Below are positions 1-12,556 of a DNA stretch of 64,000 nucleotides, in pieces; position 1 is the first letter of the stretch, and every line of letters starts with the position of its first letter. Below the pieces are notes generated by a model. It was not told where the DNA came from and did not search any database. It was given only the letters and a program-made list of their open reading frames with translations. Made by a program: the position numbers and the translations under genes. The DNA lies in contig OX419755.1 of assembly GCA_948567375.1 (NCBI GenBank), forward strand, positions 26,913,001 to 26,977,000. Direction: 5' to 3'. This DNA is from Lunularia cruciata. Taxonomy: Eukaryota > Streptophyta > Marchantiopsida > Lunulariales > Lunulariaceae.

Positions 1-14
1 ATGAGAGTTTTTCT

Positions 15-430
15 ATGGAAGTTGAGCCCCTTACTCTACCTAGAGAGACTTATGTGTCTATACCTGTAGAGGCTTCCCTAGTTGAGACAAGACAAGAGGA
101 CTTTTTTCCTAAGCAACGTAGACTAGGTGAGTATGAGTTTAGGTTGAGTGCTCATGAGAGTAGACTAGGAGCGAGGGAAGAGCGATTGTGGCTTGAAGAG
201 CATATTCTTGTGAAGGGAGACAAGACTAGCCAAGCAAAAGATGCACTTATATGGTAAGGAGAGTATTATTCATGGGAGGTTAGCACAATTAATTAGTGCT
301 ATTAGAGAGAGGGAGAGAGAAGGAGGTTGACAATTGCAAAGTTGGATAGCCTTATTGGTGAAAGCATTGAGAGGATTGATGAGTTGGATAGACTTGTGAG
401 AGAAGAGGGAGTTAATGGGTGAGGGATATG
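15..430 (+). pseudogene. Broken coiled-coil protein fragment, unclassified
   Basis: An open frame of 80 codons (15-257) rich in Glu, Arg and Leu has heptad-like spacing (around RLGEYEFRLSAHESRLGARE). After a frameshift near 257 the same character continues in other frames, through an Arg/Glu-rich stretch to a segment reading SLIGESIERIDELDRLVREE, and ends at a stop near 420. The sequence looks like a decayed coiled-coil protein, probably from a transposable element, since everything around it is repeat. I recognise no family. The window edge cuts its upstream part. Confidence 0.35.
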
Positions 431-671
431 GAATTCAAGAAATTTTTTATTTGAGAGAGTTTGCCATTATTATGGAGCTATTGGAAAGTACCTAAAGAAA
501 TATAAATGATACGAAAACTTTGCAAGATTCTCTATATGAGGAGGCTTACATATGAGGATGTTTGTGAGGAAGCAACTACATGGTTGGAGGGGGAGATGTT
601 ATACTTCCTTGGGCAATTCCCTCACATTGATGTGGGTACTTAGATAATAGAGAGCATACATGGTGGGGTAG

Positions 672-1267
672 TGTAATACCAATATAGACATATTATCTAG
701 AGGTGAAAATTGGCTTAGTATTATCTAGAAGGATGTTATATATAATGGAGAAAGTAGATTAGATAAACATATCACCAAAAGAGTACTTCTATTAATAAGA
801 TAGAAGCCAAAAATTGCTTGAAAATTTTAGAGCCAATTTTGGAAGCCTGAACAAAAGAATTAGGCCTTGAAAATGTGCAAGTGCAGTCCTTTCCAAGAGA
901 AACAACAAACTTCTTTCCCCCTTGTTTGTCTCAGCAAGAGCTTTCTAATAGTACCTCACCCATGAGATTCTAAGATTCTTACAAGAAGATTCTCTAAATA
1001 TTCCCTTTGGTCAAAGCTTGTTTGACCAATCAGATAGGACAAGAACCAACATGTCACCCATGCATGCAACTAATCTAAGGGTAGAGCTTGCTGACATGTA
1101 CCAATCCATGTATCTGAGCCAAAGGTGGAGCTTCCTTTGAAGGAATCCTCTTTGTTATATAATGAAGACAAGGTGCTCCTTTGTGGCATCAGAGTTTTGA
1201 GTGTGAAGCTTTGTGTTTCTTCTTTTGGCTTTTCTCTTGGGGGTTCTCTTGTCCTCAAAACATTATA
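672..1267 (+). mobile_element. Solo LTR, family C (single U3-unit form)
   Basis: This begins TGTAATACCAA and ends CATTATA (from TTACA), and matches the reverse complement of the LTRs of element C (35581-36319 and 41437-42162). It is flanked by a perfect 5-bp target-site duplication GGTAG (667-671 and 1268-1272) with no internal region, so it is a solo LTR left by LTR-LTR recombination. It is about 140 bp shorter than the C LTRs because it has one copy of a U3 segment that is duplicated in C. It interrupts decayed host sequence. A TATA-like TTATATAATGAAG follows at about 1155. Confidence 0.85.
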
Positions 1268-1272
1268 GGTAG

Positions 1273-2290
1273 GGTTTAGAGATCATAGGGTTAGATCTTA
1301 TAAAGGTTCATTCTCTCACTATGTTTTGTATATGGGCACTCATACCCCAAGTGGTATCCATTGTGAGACTAGAGCTACTACTACCACTATTGAATTGAGA
1401 GATTGCAGATATTATGAGACTAGAGCTACTTAGACTTCATCTTCTAACCCAATTGGGAGAGCTACTTGTGGAAGTCAAACTTTGTTGACTCTCATAAGCA
1501 AGCCTAGTGAAGAGCCTTATTTGCATATAGGAGAAGACATTGTATCTTGGAGATCTCGCACAAGTGATGATATGGCCACCTCTTTGTGCTTTTATGGTAC
1601 TACACGTGAGTTCCTTTGACTTCAAGGGAGGAAATAATTATTGTGGGATGAAGTCTTGAGTCTCACTAATCTTAGAGAGAGGATGAGCATGTGTATAGTA
1701 TTCATCCCATATCCACTTTTGGACATAGATTTGAGAAGGAGGATTATAGGATTGGACTTGCGTTGTCTTCTTGACTTGAGAGCCCCTACTAGACTTATAT
1801 TACCTCCATTCTTGGAGTGGTATGCAAAGACCAGTACAAGAGGATGACAATATTACAAAGCTAGTACTTCTTTATGGTATATCCCACATCCTGGTATGAA
1901 GGAGTTCATGGAGTATTGCATTGCATACTTTGAGGTTATTGCATCACTACTCATCTCTAATTTGCAAATTCCACTCCAGTTGGATCTCTTTGCATCACTG
2001 GCTCTTTCATTCCTTGCTTGCTACACTCAGAGACATGAGAGATGCACTTTCCACTCCAAATCATTTCATTTCACATAGCATTCATTTCTCTAATTGGAAT
2101 CCTCTTAAAGCTACTACTTTTCTTAGTTCTCTGGACACAAGTAACCATTCTCGAATAAGGAGTTCTCTCATTCTAACTCAAAGTTCAAAGTTGTCAAATG
2201 TGGGAGGATTCATGTCTCGTCTATGGGATGTCAAACTCATTTTAAATCCAAATTCCTTTCATTTGGACATGTCATCAAAGTCTTGATGAC
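1273..2290 (+). other. Decayed repeat sequence interrupted by the solo LTR
   Basis: The region continues the sequence split by the solo LTR. Short open stretches occur, for example 1641-1847 (68 codons) and 1921-2286 (121 codons). In another frame near 1640-1770 a readable run includes WDEVLSLT and HVYSIHPISTFGHRFEKEDY, which suggests an old protein-coding repeat on the plus strand. Frames change often and stops are frequent. I recognise no family and propose no gene. Confidence 0.25.
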
Positions 2291-3939
2291 ATGTCACCAT
2301 GCCACATAGGCGACATAAGTCACCTCTGACAAAAATTAATAGCTAAATGAAAATGATTAATAGTAACGGGACCGTGGGATTCCGCTGTAAAACTCCACGC
2401 GTCACCTTTTGGATCTCCCGTCGATAATTTACAATGACCGGCCCACTCCCCTAATAATCTTAAATACCTTTCACCCGTACTAAATTACCTTTTTTGTTAC
2501 CTTAATGTTACCTTTTTTTCTCCCTCTTGTACGGATTGATGGGGTTTTCCCATCCTTCATTTTTCCTACGCAGTAACCTTTTTCACCTTACTAAATTTGG
2601 AAATCTCCTATACTCATTTGTATAGGATATTTACATGAGATGACAAAACTATTCTTTAAATGCCGGATTGGATTAACCAGAGCCTTCAGTACCCATAAGT
2701 TTATTATAAAGAATTTTATAGTATTTTGTGAAAGTGTTACCGGGTACGCAGCAAGGGGTACCTACGATTTACGGGAAAATGTTTGTAGTTGTAGGAAATT
2801 CTACAGGTAGTTTAAAACAAAAGGGTTACATTAATGAATTTAAATTCGCCTACAAATTTTGCCTTAAAAATGCTTTGCATGAAATTGTAATTTGTTATGG
2901 CAGCATTCAGAAATTAACTCAATTATTTCTATAGGTACCCGTTAATATTTTTATGGTAAAGGGAGTCTATCAGTAGAAAAAAATATAAAATCTGCAACTG
3001 GAACCCCACAATCTTTAGTGGCCCTTACAATTTTAATTTTAAGGGTCCTTAGAAACCCTAGAAAAGATTCGGCCAAAACTTCTGCATATTTAGTTTTACG
3101 GGGTCAAAAGTCGCGGGTCAAAATTTTCTTTAAACTAGAGTCAAATAAGCACGCATTCCGGTCCCTTTCACAACATGTGCTTCCTTTGTGTCGGATCGTT
3201 CAAATCGGTCGTGAGGAGGTCATGCAGTCATTCAAACGCTTAACTCTTCCTTCTATAGTTTATAGTTATTGAAATCTGGAGACGGGCTGTGAAATTTCTC
3301 ATTGATTCCGTGATCAAATAAAGTGGTTCGCAAAGTCTCTACACGTTAACACGCATTAGAAAGTGAATATTTTGCACGTGTGGGTTTGACAATATCTTAT
3401 AAACATAACCACAAAACATATTTTGGAAAATTTATAATGAATTTGTGCAAGAAACTCATCATTCACCAGAACGAACTCCTGATTGGGAGCAAATTGATCA
3501 ACACCGTTCGTACCTTGTGATCTACTATTATTTATCATATTTCCCTAAACATACCCCTCGTACCCGCGAGTTTAATACCCATTTAATTTACATCACGTCC
3601 CTTATTTCACGATTTAGAGAAAATCTCACTTTTAGTTTGCGAACTACGTGAATGTAGTGCGTGCGATTTTAAAGCTCTACAAGTAAAGTTATTACCTCTT
3701 TTAATTCTTGATGATGCCCTGCCGTAGTACTGTTGCACTACCGGGATCATTTTCCGTTAAAATGTCAAATGAAAGCTTGTACTTTTTCTATAGTTGCCTT
3801 GCAGATTCCTGTACTTTGCTTGTCGGGGTCAAAGGGAACTACTTAAATAATTATGGTTTTTCTAGAATATTTGATTGGAGTTAATTTTGGCTTTTAAAGG
3901 TTACATGTGAATATTTTTAAACAACAAAGTAACCATAAG
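2291..3939. other. AT-rich intergenic sequence, nothing recognised
   Basis: I find no conserved domain, RNA gene, terminal repeat or long frame. The short open frames present (60-84 codons at 2728-2934, 3018-3272, 3445-3651) have no recognisable motif and are of the size expected by chance in AT-rich DNA. Confidence 0.5.
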
Positions 3940-4640
3940 AAGGGGGAGGGGTGGGACGAAGGATGGGAAGAACCCACCAAACAATACAAGGGTGAGACAA
4001 AATAGATAAAATGGGCCTAAGTTCCAATAGAGTAGATTTGAGAAGTTTGCACTATTACACCTAAGATATCCAAGTTATGCAAGTCAGTCTGTCAACAAAG
4101 AAGTTTATGAAGAAACATCATCTAGTGTGATTGTTCTCCAATGGATTACACCAACCATTGCACTCAATAGAACAATGGACACACATTATCTAAAATATAC
4201 TAGAAAGCATGAGAGTGAGAGTGATACCCACGGCGCTTAACATGATAAGCTCTCTTGCACTCCTTGACAAATGTGTCGATTGTTGTGTTCATCGCTCCAC
4301 ATAACTCCAATGTTAGAGGAACAAAGAGGTGACCTTGCTACATACCTCTATACTTGGAGACCTTGCGAGTTGTTGTTGCATTTGCTGCCAATCAGGGGGA
4401 TGGGTAATCACTCCTTCTAAAATTGTATCACGCATAGGGTCTGTAACCACCACATCCGCTACTATCATCTGATCATCTCGGTCCAAGTATAAATCTGCCC
4501 TGATATATATTGTCTGCAAAATATACAAACGCTCTCTCCAAGTCAAGTATCCACTCTCTTGTGCCATAGTAAACACTATGTTCCTAATAGCATCACGGTT
4601 GCCATAATAAACATTATGTCCCTAACAGAACCATGGGTAA
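3940..4640 (-). repeat. Unclassified repeat family D, copy 1, with decayed reading frame
   Basis: The segment from about 3955 (GAAGGATGGGAAGAACCCA) resembles 51795-52330 in the same order, and its second half resembles 61870-62290, so it is a dispersed family. The minus strand holds an 87-codon frame (4576-4313) of protein-like composition: MAQESGYLTWRERLY, then RADLYLDRDDQ, VADVVVTDPMRDTILEGVI and LARSPSIEV. Parts of this peptide recur in the other copies (DTILKGVI in copy 2; an IPHPCDLQ...FPDIEVSK run in copy 3), so the frame was once coding. I do not recognise the protein family or see terminal repeats. Confidence 0.5.
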
Positions 4641-7449
4641 CTATCTAAAGTAACCTTTTATTAGAATTAGGGGACTTCCCCCAATACATTCCCTATGGTG
4701 CAATCAATTTTCTCATTGGCACTATCTTTTCCTTCACTAAACCATGGATTGTACTACATAGAATTATGTCTATATAAGGGGGTTTCACTTAAAGGTTCTC
4801 GGTAAACGTAAAATAAAATAACAAGACATTTAAAGGGTGTATCTAGATCTTCCATGAAAAATTCTGTAACCCTTTAACAGGTCACGTTTTTCATGACCCA
4901 TATGTATTTACGGGAGGTACAGTAGTCCATAATGACCGAAAAAACCAGGCCTAAGTTTGTAACTTATGAAAAAAAGACTCAAACCCTAAATCTTTATGAG
5001 ATCGTTCATACATATTCATGTTTCGGCATACTGGACCTCTTGTAAGAGATACGGGAAGTTTACAGGATCAACCTACCTCCCGTCATTTCCAGAAGTGAAG
5101 ACCCCCCTAGTTATGTATGTATAGTACTAAGAACATGGTCAAAATTTTCCATGGTGGTTAAAGTTTAATTAACTGAGAATGCAATTTTCCCTTGATAGTT
5201 GAAGAGAGTCTATCCTTGGATATCTACTGTCAACGACCGTCCAAATCACTCACTTCAATGCGAGTGTTTTGGACAAAGTGAACTTCACAGACTTCTTACT
5301 AATTAATTTGAGTAAATTTAGTTAACCATGACCTAATGATATGAGTAGTTACTTGAGATGATTTCAAGAAGACAATATTAATCCTATTAACTACTACTTG
5401 AATTGAGTAGAGTTATTTAATCACGAATGAGTAGTTTGACAGTTCTCTTCTATGGATAATGAGAAGTTTTGAGAATGGAATCCGAAGATGACACAAATAA
5501 AGATTAGAAAGGCAAAGTAAATGATGGAAATCTCACTTGTCGGCACACCATGAGATGATGTTTGGAGCAGAGTCGGTTGGAGTCGTGTCATATTCGAACT
5601 TCAAGTTATCTAGTTCATATCATAGATTTGATAATTCTAGATGGAATTTGTTTCAAAGAATTTATAACGTAGTCTGCAAAATCCCTAAAAACACCTTAAA
5701 CTCGCATTAAACGTTGATCATTCTAGACGTGTAAAACGGTTATTTTGCGGGTTTCACAAATCTCACATACACTCTGAAAATGATCTCGCATGAGTTAACG
5801 GTGATGTATTTGAACAGGAAACTCGTTATAGCCGACAAGAACTTCCGATCCGAAGCAAAATGATGTGTGCCGTCCGTGCCTTCAAATCTACCATTAAGTA
5901 TCCTCATTTTCTTTTGCACATACCCATGGCAGTAGCGATTTAATGCTGATTTAATTCTCTCATTTTACTTTACATCATGTAAATTATACCCAAATCTGGC
6001 TGTTACTCTGCGGACAACAATAATGAATACTAATTTTATTCCTTATGATCAATTGCCAACCAAAATGTGCAATTTATCACTTCCATTGATGGTCTTGATC
6101 CATCTTTCAAGTAAAAACTCTAACAATTAATGTAAGTTTTGTTCTTTTGACCCAAATTTCTTCTTTTATCATATTCCCTTATTCCAAGATTCAATCCAAA
6201 AAATGGAAGCACTAAATACTGAACAAATAGTATCATACATATAAGTGAATTTACATAAAAAACCACCAAAATCAAAATTATATACAAATAGAGGTGCAAT
6301 TTAAGAATATTTACAAATAGGGGCACACTTTCCTGCTCATGCCTGATCACGATGCACTCACCTTTGCTCAACACCACCCTTGTTCTTTTTCCTCTCAATG
6401 ATAGATATCTTAGCTTTTACCATGGCACACATCTTTCAAGTAGGAGTAATCTATAGTAATGTAGAAGAAGCATGAATAGCATGTTCCAAGTATTCAATTG
6501 CTACATTAGCTCCCTATAAGTTCATGAGTAATAAACCGTGGAACAACAACAATAAGCAGCACTCACAAGAGGTAGACTCTATGCTTTTAGGAAGCAATGT
6601 AGCAAGCACATTGAAATCTGATGCGTGCAAAATTTGAGTATCAACCAACCATTGCAAAGATGGTCTATTGCATGTAGTTCTTTTACCGCACATGATGCAA
6701 CTTGCATGACGTTTGCAAAAGCATTTCAAGTATGCAGGCATAGTCTAGTAGAGTTTGCTGGCCACTTGTTTGCAATTTTCAAAAGCTCACACTAAAAGAC
6801 GTTGTCAATCGTTCCTAATCTGAACTTCTTGCACAAACATTTTATATGGTTGCATGGCGTAGCAAGGAAGTAAAAAAGAAGAGACTAGCCAATAAATACT
6901 ACAACAACTTTCAAAAAATCTCTCTCCTCTTAGCTGTCTCAAGAATTGCAAACCCAAGAAGCATAACATTCTTTCAAGTGAATTTTGATAATCACTTCAA
7001 GCAAACATTTATATAGCTTACTCCTTAGGTGCAAGCAATATGCTTTTCTTGCATTATATAAAAAATTGATGCATTCTATGCCAAAGAAACATACAAGGGT
7101 ATATTCCTCACTATGCGTTTTCTTGATGGAATAGGCCGGTACTTCCAATTTCATTTGCTATAATGCCAATTCAGAACACAAGGAATTGGACAGAGTTTTG
7201 TGCATTCATTGTAAAAGCCATGGGATTTTTGAACTTAGAGGTAGTGTCTATCATAAGCAACTAAGAACAAGTATGTAGTTGTAGAAAAAAATGGCCAAAG
7301 ACTTCCATCATAGAAGTGATATAGGAACTCTAAGCGGGGATCATGGCACTTCTCATAGAACCTTAGTGATGCAATGAGTCCAAAATAATAGGAATGAAGA
7401 TAGGAAGCATAGACCAAGGAGAATGCAATGGAATAATCATAAAGATTAT
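4641..7449. other. AT-rich decayed sequence, no gene recognised
   Basis: This long AT-rich stretch has only short frames (60-92 codons) without recognisable domains. Sequence between about 6900 and 7450 leads into the MULE remnant and may contain its more decayed upstream half, but I cannot align it by eye. Confidence 0.45.
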
Positions 7450-8430
7450 GATAAAAGGGTAGTCTTGTATAGATGGTGTTGTCAAATCATTTATATATGG
7501 CTAATGTATATTATGTAATTTCTTTATGTGGCATCATAGACACAATAGCATCAAAGATACCTAATGCACACCATGACACTTGTGTTTGGCATATAGAAAA
7601 TAATGTTAGTGCACAATTTAAAACAAAGCTCAATGGCAAGATTCGGGCAACTACACAAACTCTAACCATTGATGCATTTGAAGCTTCAATGGATCAAATA
7701 GCTAAGATGAATGAGGAGACAACCTCATATCTTTGTAGAATATCATTACCAACATGGACGCTTAGCCGTGCTCCAATTCCATGATTTTTCACATTGAAGT
7801 AAAAAATATCTAAGACTACCAACTCTTGGATCCTAGAAGCAAGTGATGTTGAGCTGCTTGAACAAATTATGCAAGTTGTGGAGAAAAGTAGTGTGCTCAT
7901 CCACCAACAATGCATGGAGCTAACAAACACTAGTAAACTCATTTTGATCCCAAAAGATGTTTGATTGAGAATTCAATAGACTTTCAAGTTGCATGTGCTT
8001 GTATAGTGCATCGAGTTGGTCCTAGCAACTTCAAAGTCATGCATCAAGGCAAGAGTGGATTTCATGTTGTTAACCTCACCAAATGAACTTTTTTATGCAA
8101 GGCTTTCCAATAGCACCAACTTCCATACATCCATGCATGTGCCACTATAAGGAAAGCCTACCAACAACAAATTAATCGGGTGCATACATTTTACTTGATT
8201 TTTAAGCTTCAAAAAGTATACAATGTAGTTATTTAGTGGACTTGGAAACATGTATAGAGGACAATCTAACTTATCCTTGCGTATATAAGGAAAGCCTACC
8301 AACAACAAACTAACCGGGTGCATACATTTTACTTGATTTTTAAGCTTCAAAAAGTATACAATGTAGTTATTTAGTGGACTCGGAAACACGTAGAGAGGAC
8401 AATCTAACTTATCCTTGCGTATATATAAAG
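7450..8430 (+). pseudogene. Degenerate MULE (Mutator-like) transposase
   Basis: The plus-strand frame 7473-7784 reads IIDTIASKIPNAHHDTCVW and then HIENNVSAQFK, the hallmark of the MULE transposase core (FPxAxHxxCxxHixxN). Downstream, in shifted frames, come a readable run TTNSWILEASDVELLEQIM (7818-7880) and, about 8025-8140, FKVMHQGKSGFHVVNLTK followed by a damaged SWIM zinc finger (LCKAFQ-stop-HQLPYIHACATI; the family usually has CxC...CxHA). Frameshifts, stops and loss of finger cysteines show it is dead. The amino-terminal half and terminal inverted repeats were not found. Confidence 0.6.
8146..8422 (+). repeat. Two-copy 138-bp tandem duplication at the MULE 3' end
   Basis: The segment starting TATAAGGAAAGCCTACC (about 8146) is repeated starting about 8284, with a period of 138 bp (the same motif at 8151 and 8289) and only a few differences. 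It lies at and just after the SWIM-finger region of the transposase remnant. The period is 46 codons, so the duplication itself would not have broken the frame. Confidence 0.8.
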
Positions 8431-8719
8431 CAAGCAGGCCAACCCAAGAAAATTAGAATTTGAAGCCATAGAGAAACAACATTGTACGATAAGCTTTCCT
8501 ATGGCAAGTACATAGAAAAAGGCATAATAGCCAAACATATGACCATTATCATTGCATTCCATTATTTTAGTTCAAAGCCATAATAAAATCTTCAATGGAG
8601 TAGAATTCAATTAACCAACTTAGCTTGTCTAATCCTGTGGTTATGCTACACGTAAAGTTGAGAGTTCAATCATGTGATTGTAACAAAAGAAAAAAAGTGG
8701 TGGATATAGTGGATAAGCA

Positions 8720-8759
8720 CCTTGAGTGACCTAGAACAAGTGTTCTAGATCACTCAAGG
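8720..8759. repeat. 18-bp-arm hairpin
   Basis: The arms CCTTGAGTGACCTAGAAC (8720-8737) and GTTCTAGATCACTCAAGG (8742-8759) are inverted copies with one mismatch and a 4-nt spacer AAGT. It lies about 230 bp upstream of a copia-like gag start, so it might belong to that element's LTR or leader. No function can be assigned. Confidence 0.6.
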
Positions 8760-8991
8760 TTACAGATCTTGGTGGTAGTGAAGTGTGTCCCTATCTAGAA
8801 ATGCTCTTGTGTGGAGCTCTTATTTGTACATATTTTAGATTTTTGTACCTCTATATGTAAATTTCCCTTTTATATAATAAGACACTAAATCTGGTTAGAG
8901 GAATTTGATATTGTAGTCTTCTAGGGTATTTTATTATATGTAGGAATCTAGATTAGTATTCAAAATTTCTCTATTTGACTTCAAGCTAACA

Positions 8992-9153
8992 ATGGTAAGA
9001 CTAACAATGATGATGGCAAATAATGTTATTCTCAATACGTGCGATACCAATTTCCAATCAGTGCAATACCTTGATGGACATGAGCTTTTACTTTGGAGAG
9101 AAAAATATAAGCAAGTTATGATGGAGCAAGCACTAGCATTGGTGGACAAGTAA
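8992..9153 (+). pseudogene. Possible copia-type gag start, truncated
   Basis: This is an uninterrupted 53-codon frame from ATG at 8992 to TAA at 9151-9153. It contains QYLDGHELLLWREKYKQVMM, which resembles the conserved start of plant Ty1/copia gag proteins (a F-D/N-G-x-N-x-x-x-W-x-x-x-M pattern followed by a helix). Downstream sequence to about 9300 has gag-like fragments in other frames. No LTR boundary, protease, integrase or reverse transcriptase was found, so this is a fragment. It may be a chance match. Confidence 0.35.
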
Positions 9154-12100
9154 TCAAAATAGTGACTTTTGGAATTGGATCCAATTGTATCTTTGTGATT
9201 AGATTCATGTTTGAGAAGGTCTTCTTTGGATGGTTGAATAAAAATGAAGTTGGTGAGACTCATCTAGTCTTCAAACAAAAACAACTCAAGCTTTCTTATT
9301 TTAGAGCCTAAGAGAACTAGGCAATAGTAAGCCACATGCACATAGGGCACAAAATAAAAGAAAAATATATCTATTCAAGTTTTAGTAGTGTTTGAATTGA
9401 GTGGAGCTTAAATTATGGATGTCAATTGGAGCTATATTAGGGGTTGTGAGTGATGTTCAGTTTATGATTTACATTGGTACTAAGAGCTGGAGTTGTGTTT
9501 GGAGGAGTGAGGATCTCCTTTGATTGGAAATATGCACATTTCACATCACTTCTTTTTATTCTCATATTGGTTTCTCCTTATATTCTTTCTTTTTGGTTTT
9601 CAATTCATGCTTGTATTTTGTTCCATCTATTGTCTATGTGTTTCTCCTTGTGTTATTTTGTTTGAGGATATTTTAAGTAGTATTCCTTAAAATAACTTCT
9701 TTTTATATTTTAGCATAAAGACTAAAAAGATTAACATAAGCAATACTCCTTATATAGTAATCCATATTCCTTCTATGAAATCTAAGAATAGATCATGCTA
9801 TTAACTTTTCAACATAAGCATATAGTTGACCAAATTCATCTAGATGAAGTCTCTCTTTTCCCTACATCATGCACTTGATTCTCACTAGCAAAAGATCCTA
9901 TACATATTGACTCCTTATGCCCTTTATCATATCCATTCATAATCCCCTACCACAACTTCTTTTCCTAGCTCTACCAACAACCCCTTCTATAGGCTCATAG
10001 TTTTTCATGTATTTCCTTAACATATCTATACATTTTGCTTCATTAATGGTCCACATACTCTTGTCCAAATTGTCTCAAAGGTAGAGATTACCTTAAATTG
10101 TATAGAGTGATATTTAGATGCTTACACATAAGAGTGGAAGACATTTCTCTTTCTATCCTCCAAAACCTCTACTCCAATCATATCTATTCAACCCCCATTA
10201 GACTCCTATTCATAACTCCATTTTCTAGACCATATTCAAGATTTTCTTCATGATTTACCTAGAGAATATATATTAGGATCCCTAGGCCTTTATGGTACAT
10301 AATAGGCTCTACTCTCCCCTTATTACTACAAGCTTTTTGGTAGATGAAAAAGAGAGAGATGCTGCCACTTGGACTTTGTTAGTTCTTTTTTGTAGTGGAC
10401 CTTACTCTTTCCAACTCAAGATATAAGTGACCATTTCTAGGATCTATGTTTTTTGTAAGATGATTGGTTAGCTATGGAAGATAATTATATCATATGGGCC
10501 CAAAAACTTGCTAAGAGGGTCATAAGGTTTATATAGTCCCACACTCTACTTCCAAAGCATCATTGTCTTCATTGTTCCTTGATGTTAGTCAAGGTACATA
10601 AGTATTGATATGCAATCCAGGTGCTATCATTCTCCAAATTAACCCCTTTTTCCATTCATAGTTATTTTCTTTATAGAGTCTTCATCCACTTGCCACTCTT
10701 TCATTTTACTCTATTACTATCATCTAGATGAAAAACTACAACTTATGGAGTCTTTCTTTACATATGAATTACTCCATACTCTACATTTCTCTACAAGTGG
10801 GTTGTTGGCATTGGTTTTTAACATTTGTGTGATTTTTTATCACCAAATACACAAGATTCTGGTTTCTCCCTTCTATTTGCTTTTTGATTAGGGTATTACC
10901 TTGATTCTAGTGCTACTTGGAGTTGCATATTTGTTTGGCCTTGTTATCTCCTTGTTTTTTCAAAGGAGACATTTGGTGTTTACACTATGACTTTTGGACA
11001 TGTTCTCCTAATTTAGTCACACATTCTATTTATTTATAGCTTTGATAGTACTTCTCATCCTTTTTGTCTCACACTAGCTTGATGTGGCTACTTTTGGAGG
11101 TTGTAATTCAATTATTACTTACATTTAGGCATCCTTGAACCTCCATCTTGATTAGAAGGTTGTCCAAGATGATATCTCAAATACCGTTGAGACCATTTCT
11201 TCTTTGGCTTTGTTTTTTTTCTCTTCATTCAACAAGGGATTCAATCTCCTCATATGTGCATTCTTGTGATTACATAAAGATACCTTTGTTGTATAACCAT
11301 CACAATACCATAAGGAGTTTAACAAAGTTTGCATCGATTGAAGGTGTATGATTGGGAGATCCCTTAGGTTTGCCTCTATTTATCATAGCTCACTTCATTC
11401 CTTTGAGAGAATTTGTAGTCATTCTTCTGTCATGATTTTTCCTCTTTCTCTCAAATGATATTCACATATTGAGCTTTTTTGAGGATATAGTTAGAGCTTT
11501 GTCCTTTACACTTATCTTGGGGATCTTGGATTACAAGTCCAAACTCTTAAATTCAAGGTTGGAATCCACAAGCAATCCTCACTCTCTTGGACCTTCTACT
11601 AGAGATCCAATTTCCATTGGGATCTTTGAGTGTTTTGGGTTCTCTTCTAAGAGAGAATGGTTTTGTAGCTCATTCATCTCAAACTCTTTGGTCCAAGCCA
11701 TAGTTCATGCTCATTTATTCATTTTTTTAGAGGAATGCGCAAATAGCCTATTCAATTTTGATGGGACGGTATGTCACTGGAACTTCCTACCTGGCACATA
11801 CTTACCTACTCACATATATAGTCCTACCACATCTACATATATTTGATCATATCATTCACTAGATTTTCTATACTTTGTTAGTACCATGTATGCTTCAATA
11901 GCTATCAAATGAGTGGTGTAGGCTACATATTGCTCTTCTTGTAGCTTTGGGAGGATGTGGTCTTACATTGTAAAAGGCTATTGTACCATCAAATTATTTA
12001 AGAGTATGTGCTTTAATAATCCTTCTACTATTAGATAGTGTTTTATATCAAGATTGCTTATTTCTCTTGGTACCTTTAACAATAAAAAATTTGGGTACCT

Positions 12101-12551
12101 ATGATTTCAAATCATATATTTGGTTTTCTTGCAATATATTATTTGGCACTACTTAGCATAAAATTCATTTCTTCCATATACTACTTATCCTTAGATGCTA
12201 CAAAGATTCATGCACATCTTCATGAGTGTATGCATACTCATATCCTTATCAACATCCATATTGATAGATTTTTACCTGATAAAGGTAAGATTCTCTCTTG
12301 TAGAGGGAGAGGCTTCAAAGCTTTGCTACATGCTCCTCTTTGATTGAAGACTTTTGCTTCACATCCAAGTAGTTTACCATGGTATTCCATCTATGACTAG
12401 GTTTACCTCTTATCATTTTTAGGTCCATTAGACTATTGTGGTCTATATATGATACACATAACATATATATTTTACATATGCTTGATGTAGAGAGCACATT
12501 AAAGTTAATGATGTTATCAAAGACCCAAAGACACAAGTTATATGATTTACA
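9154..12551. other. T-rich decayed repeat sequence, nothing firm
   Basis: Low-GC sequence with short frames only (longest 125 codons at 11469-11846, no motif). At 9473-9486 a TTGGTACTAAGAGC string resembles the initiator-Met primer-binding site TGGTATCAGAGC and follows a TTTACA that could end an LTR, but the match needs an indel and no LTR partner is visible. Confidence 0.35.
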
Positions 12552-12556
12552 TGATC

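Noticed and set aside
9473-9486. Primer-binding-site-like TTGGTACTAAGAGC
   Set aside because: It needs an indel to match the tRNA-Met complement, and no paired LTR or internal domain follows.
11469-11846. Plus-strand frame of 125 codons
   Set aside because: T-rich DNA biases codons to Phe/Leu/Ser. There is no motif, no relatives in the window, and other frames are equally open.
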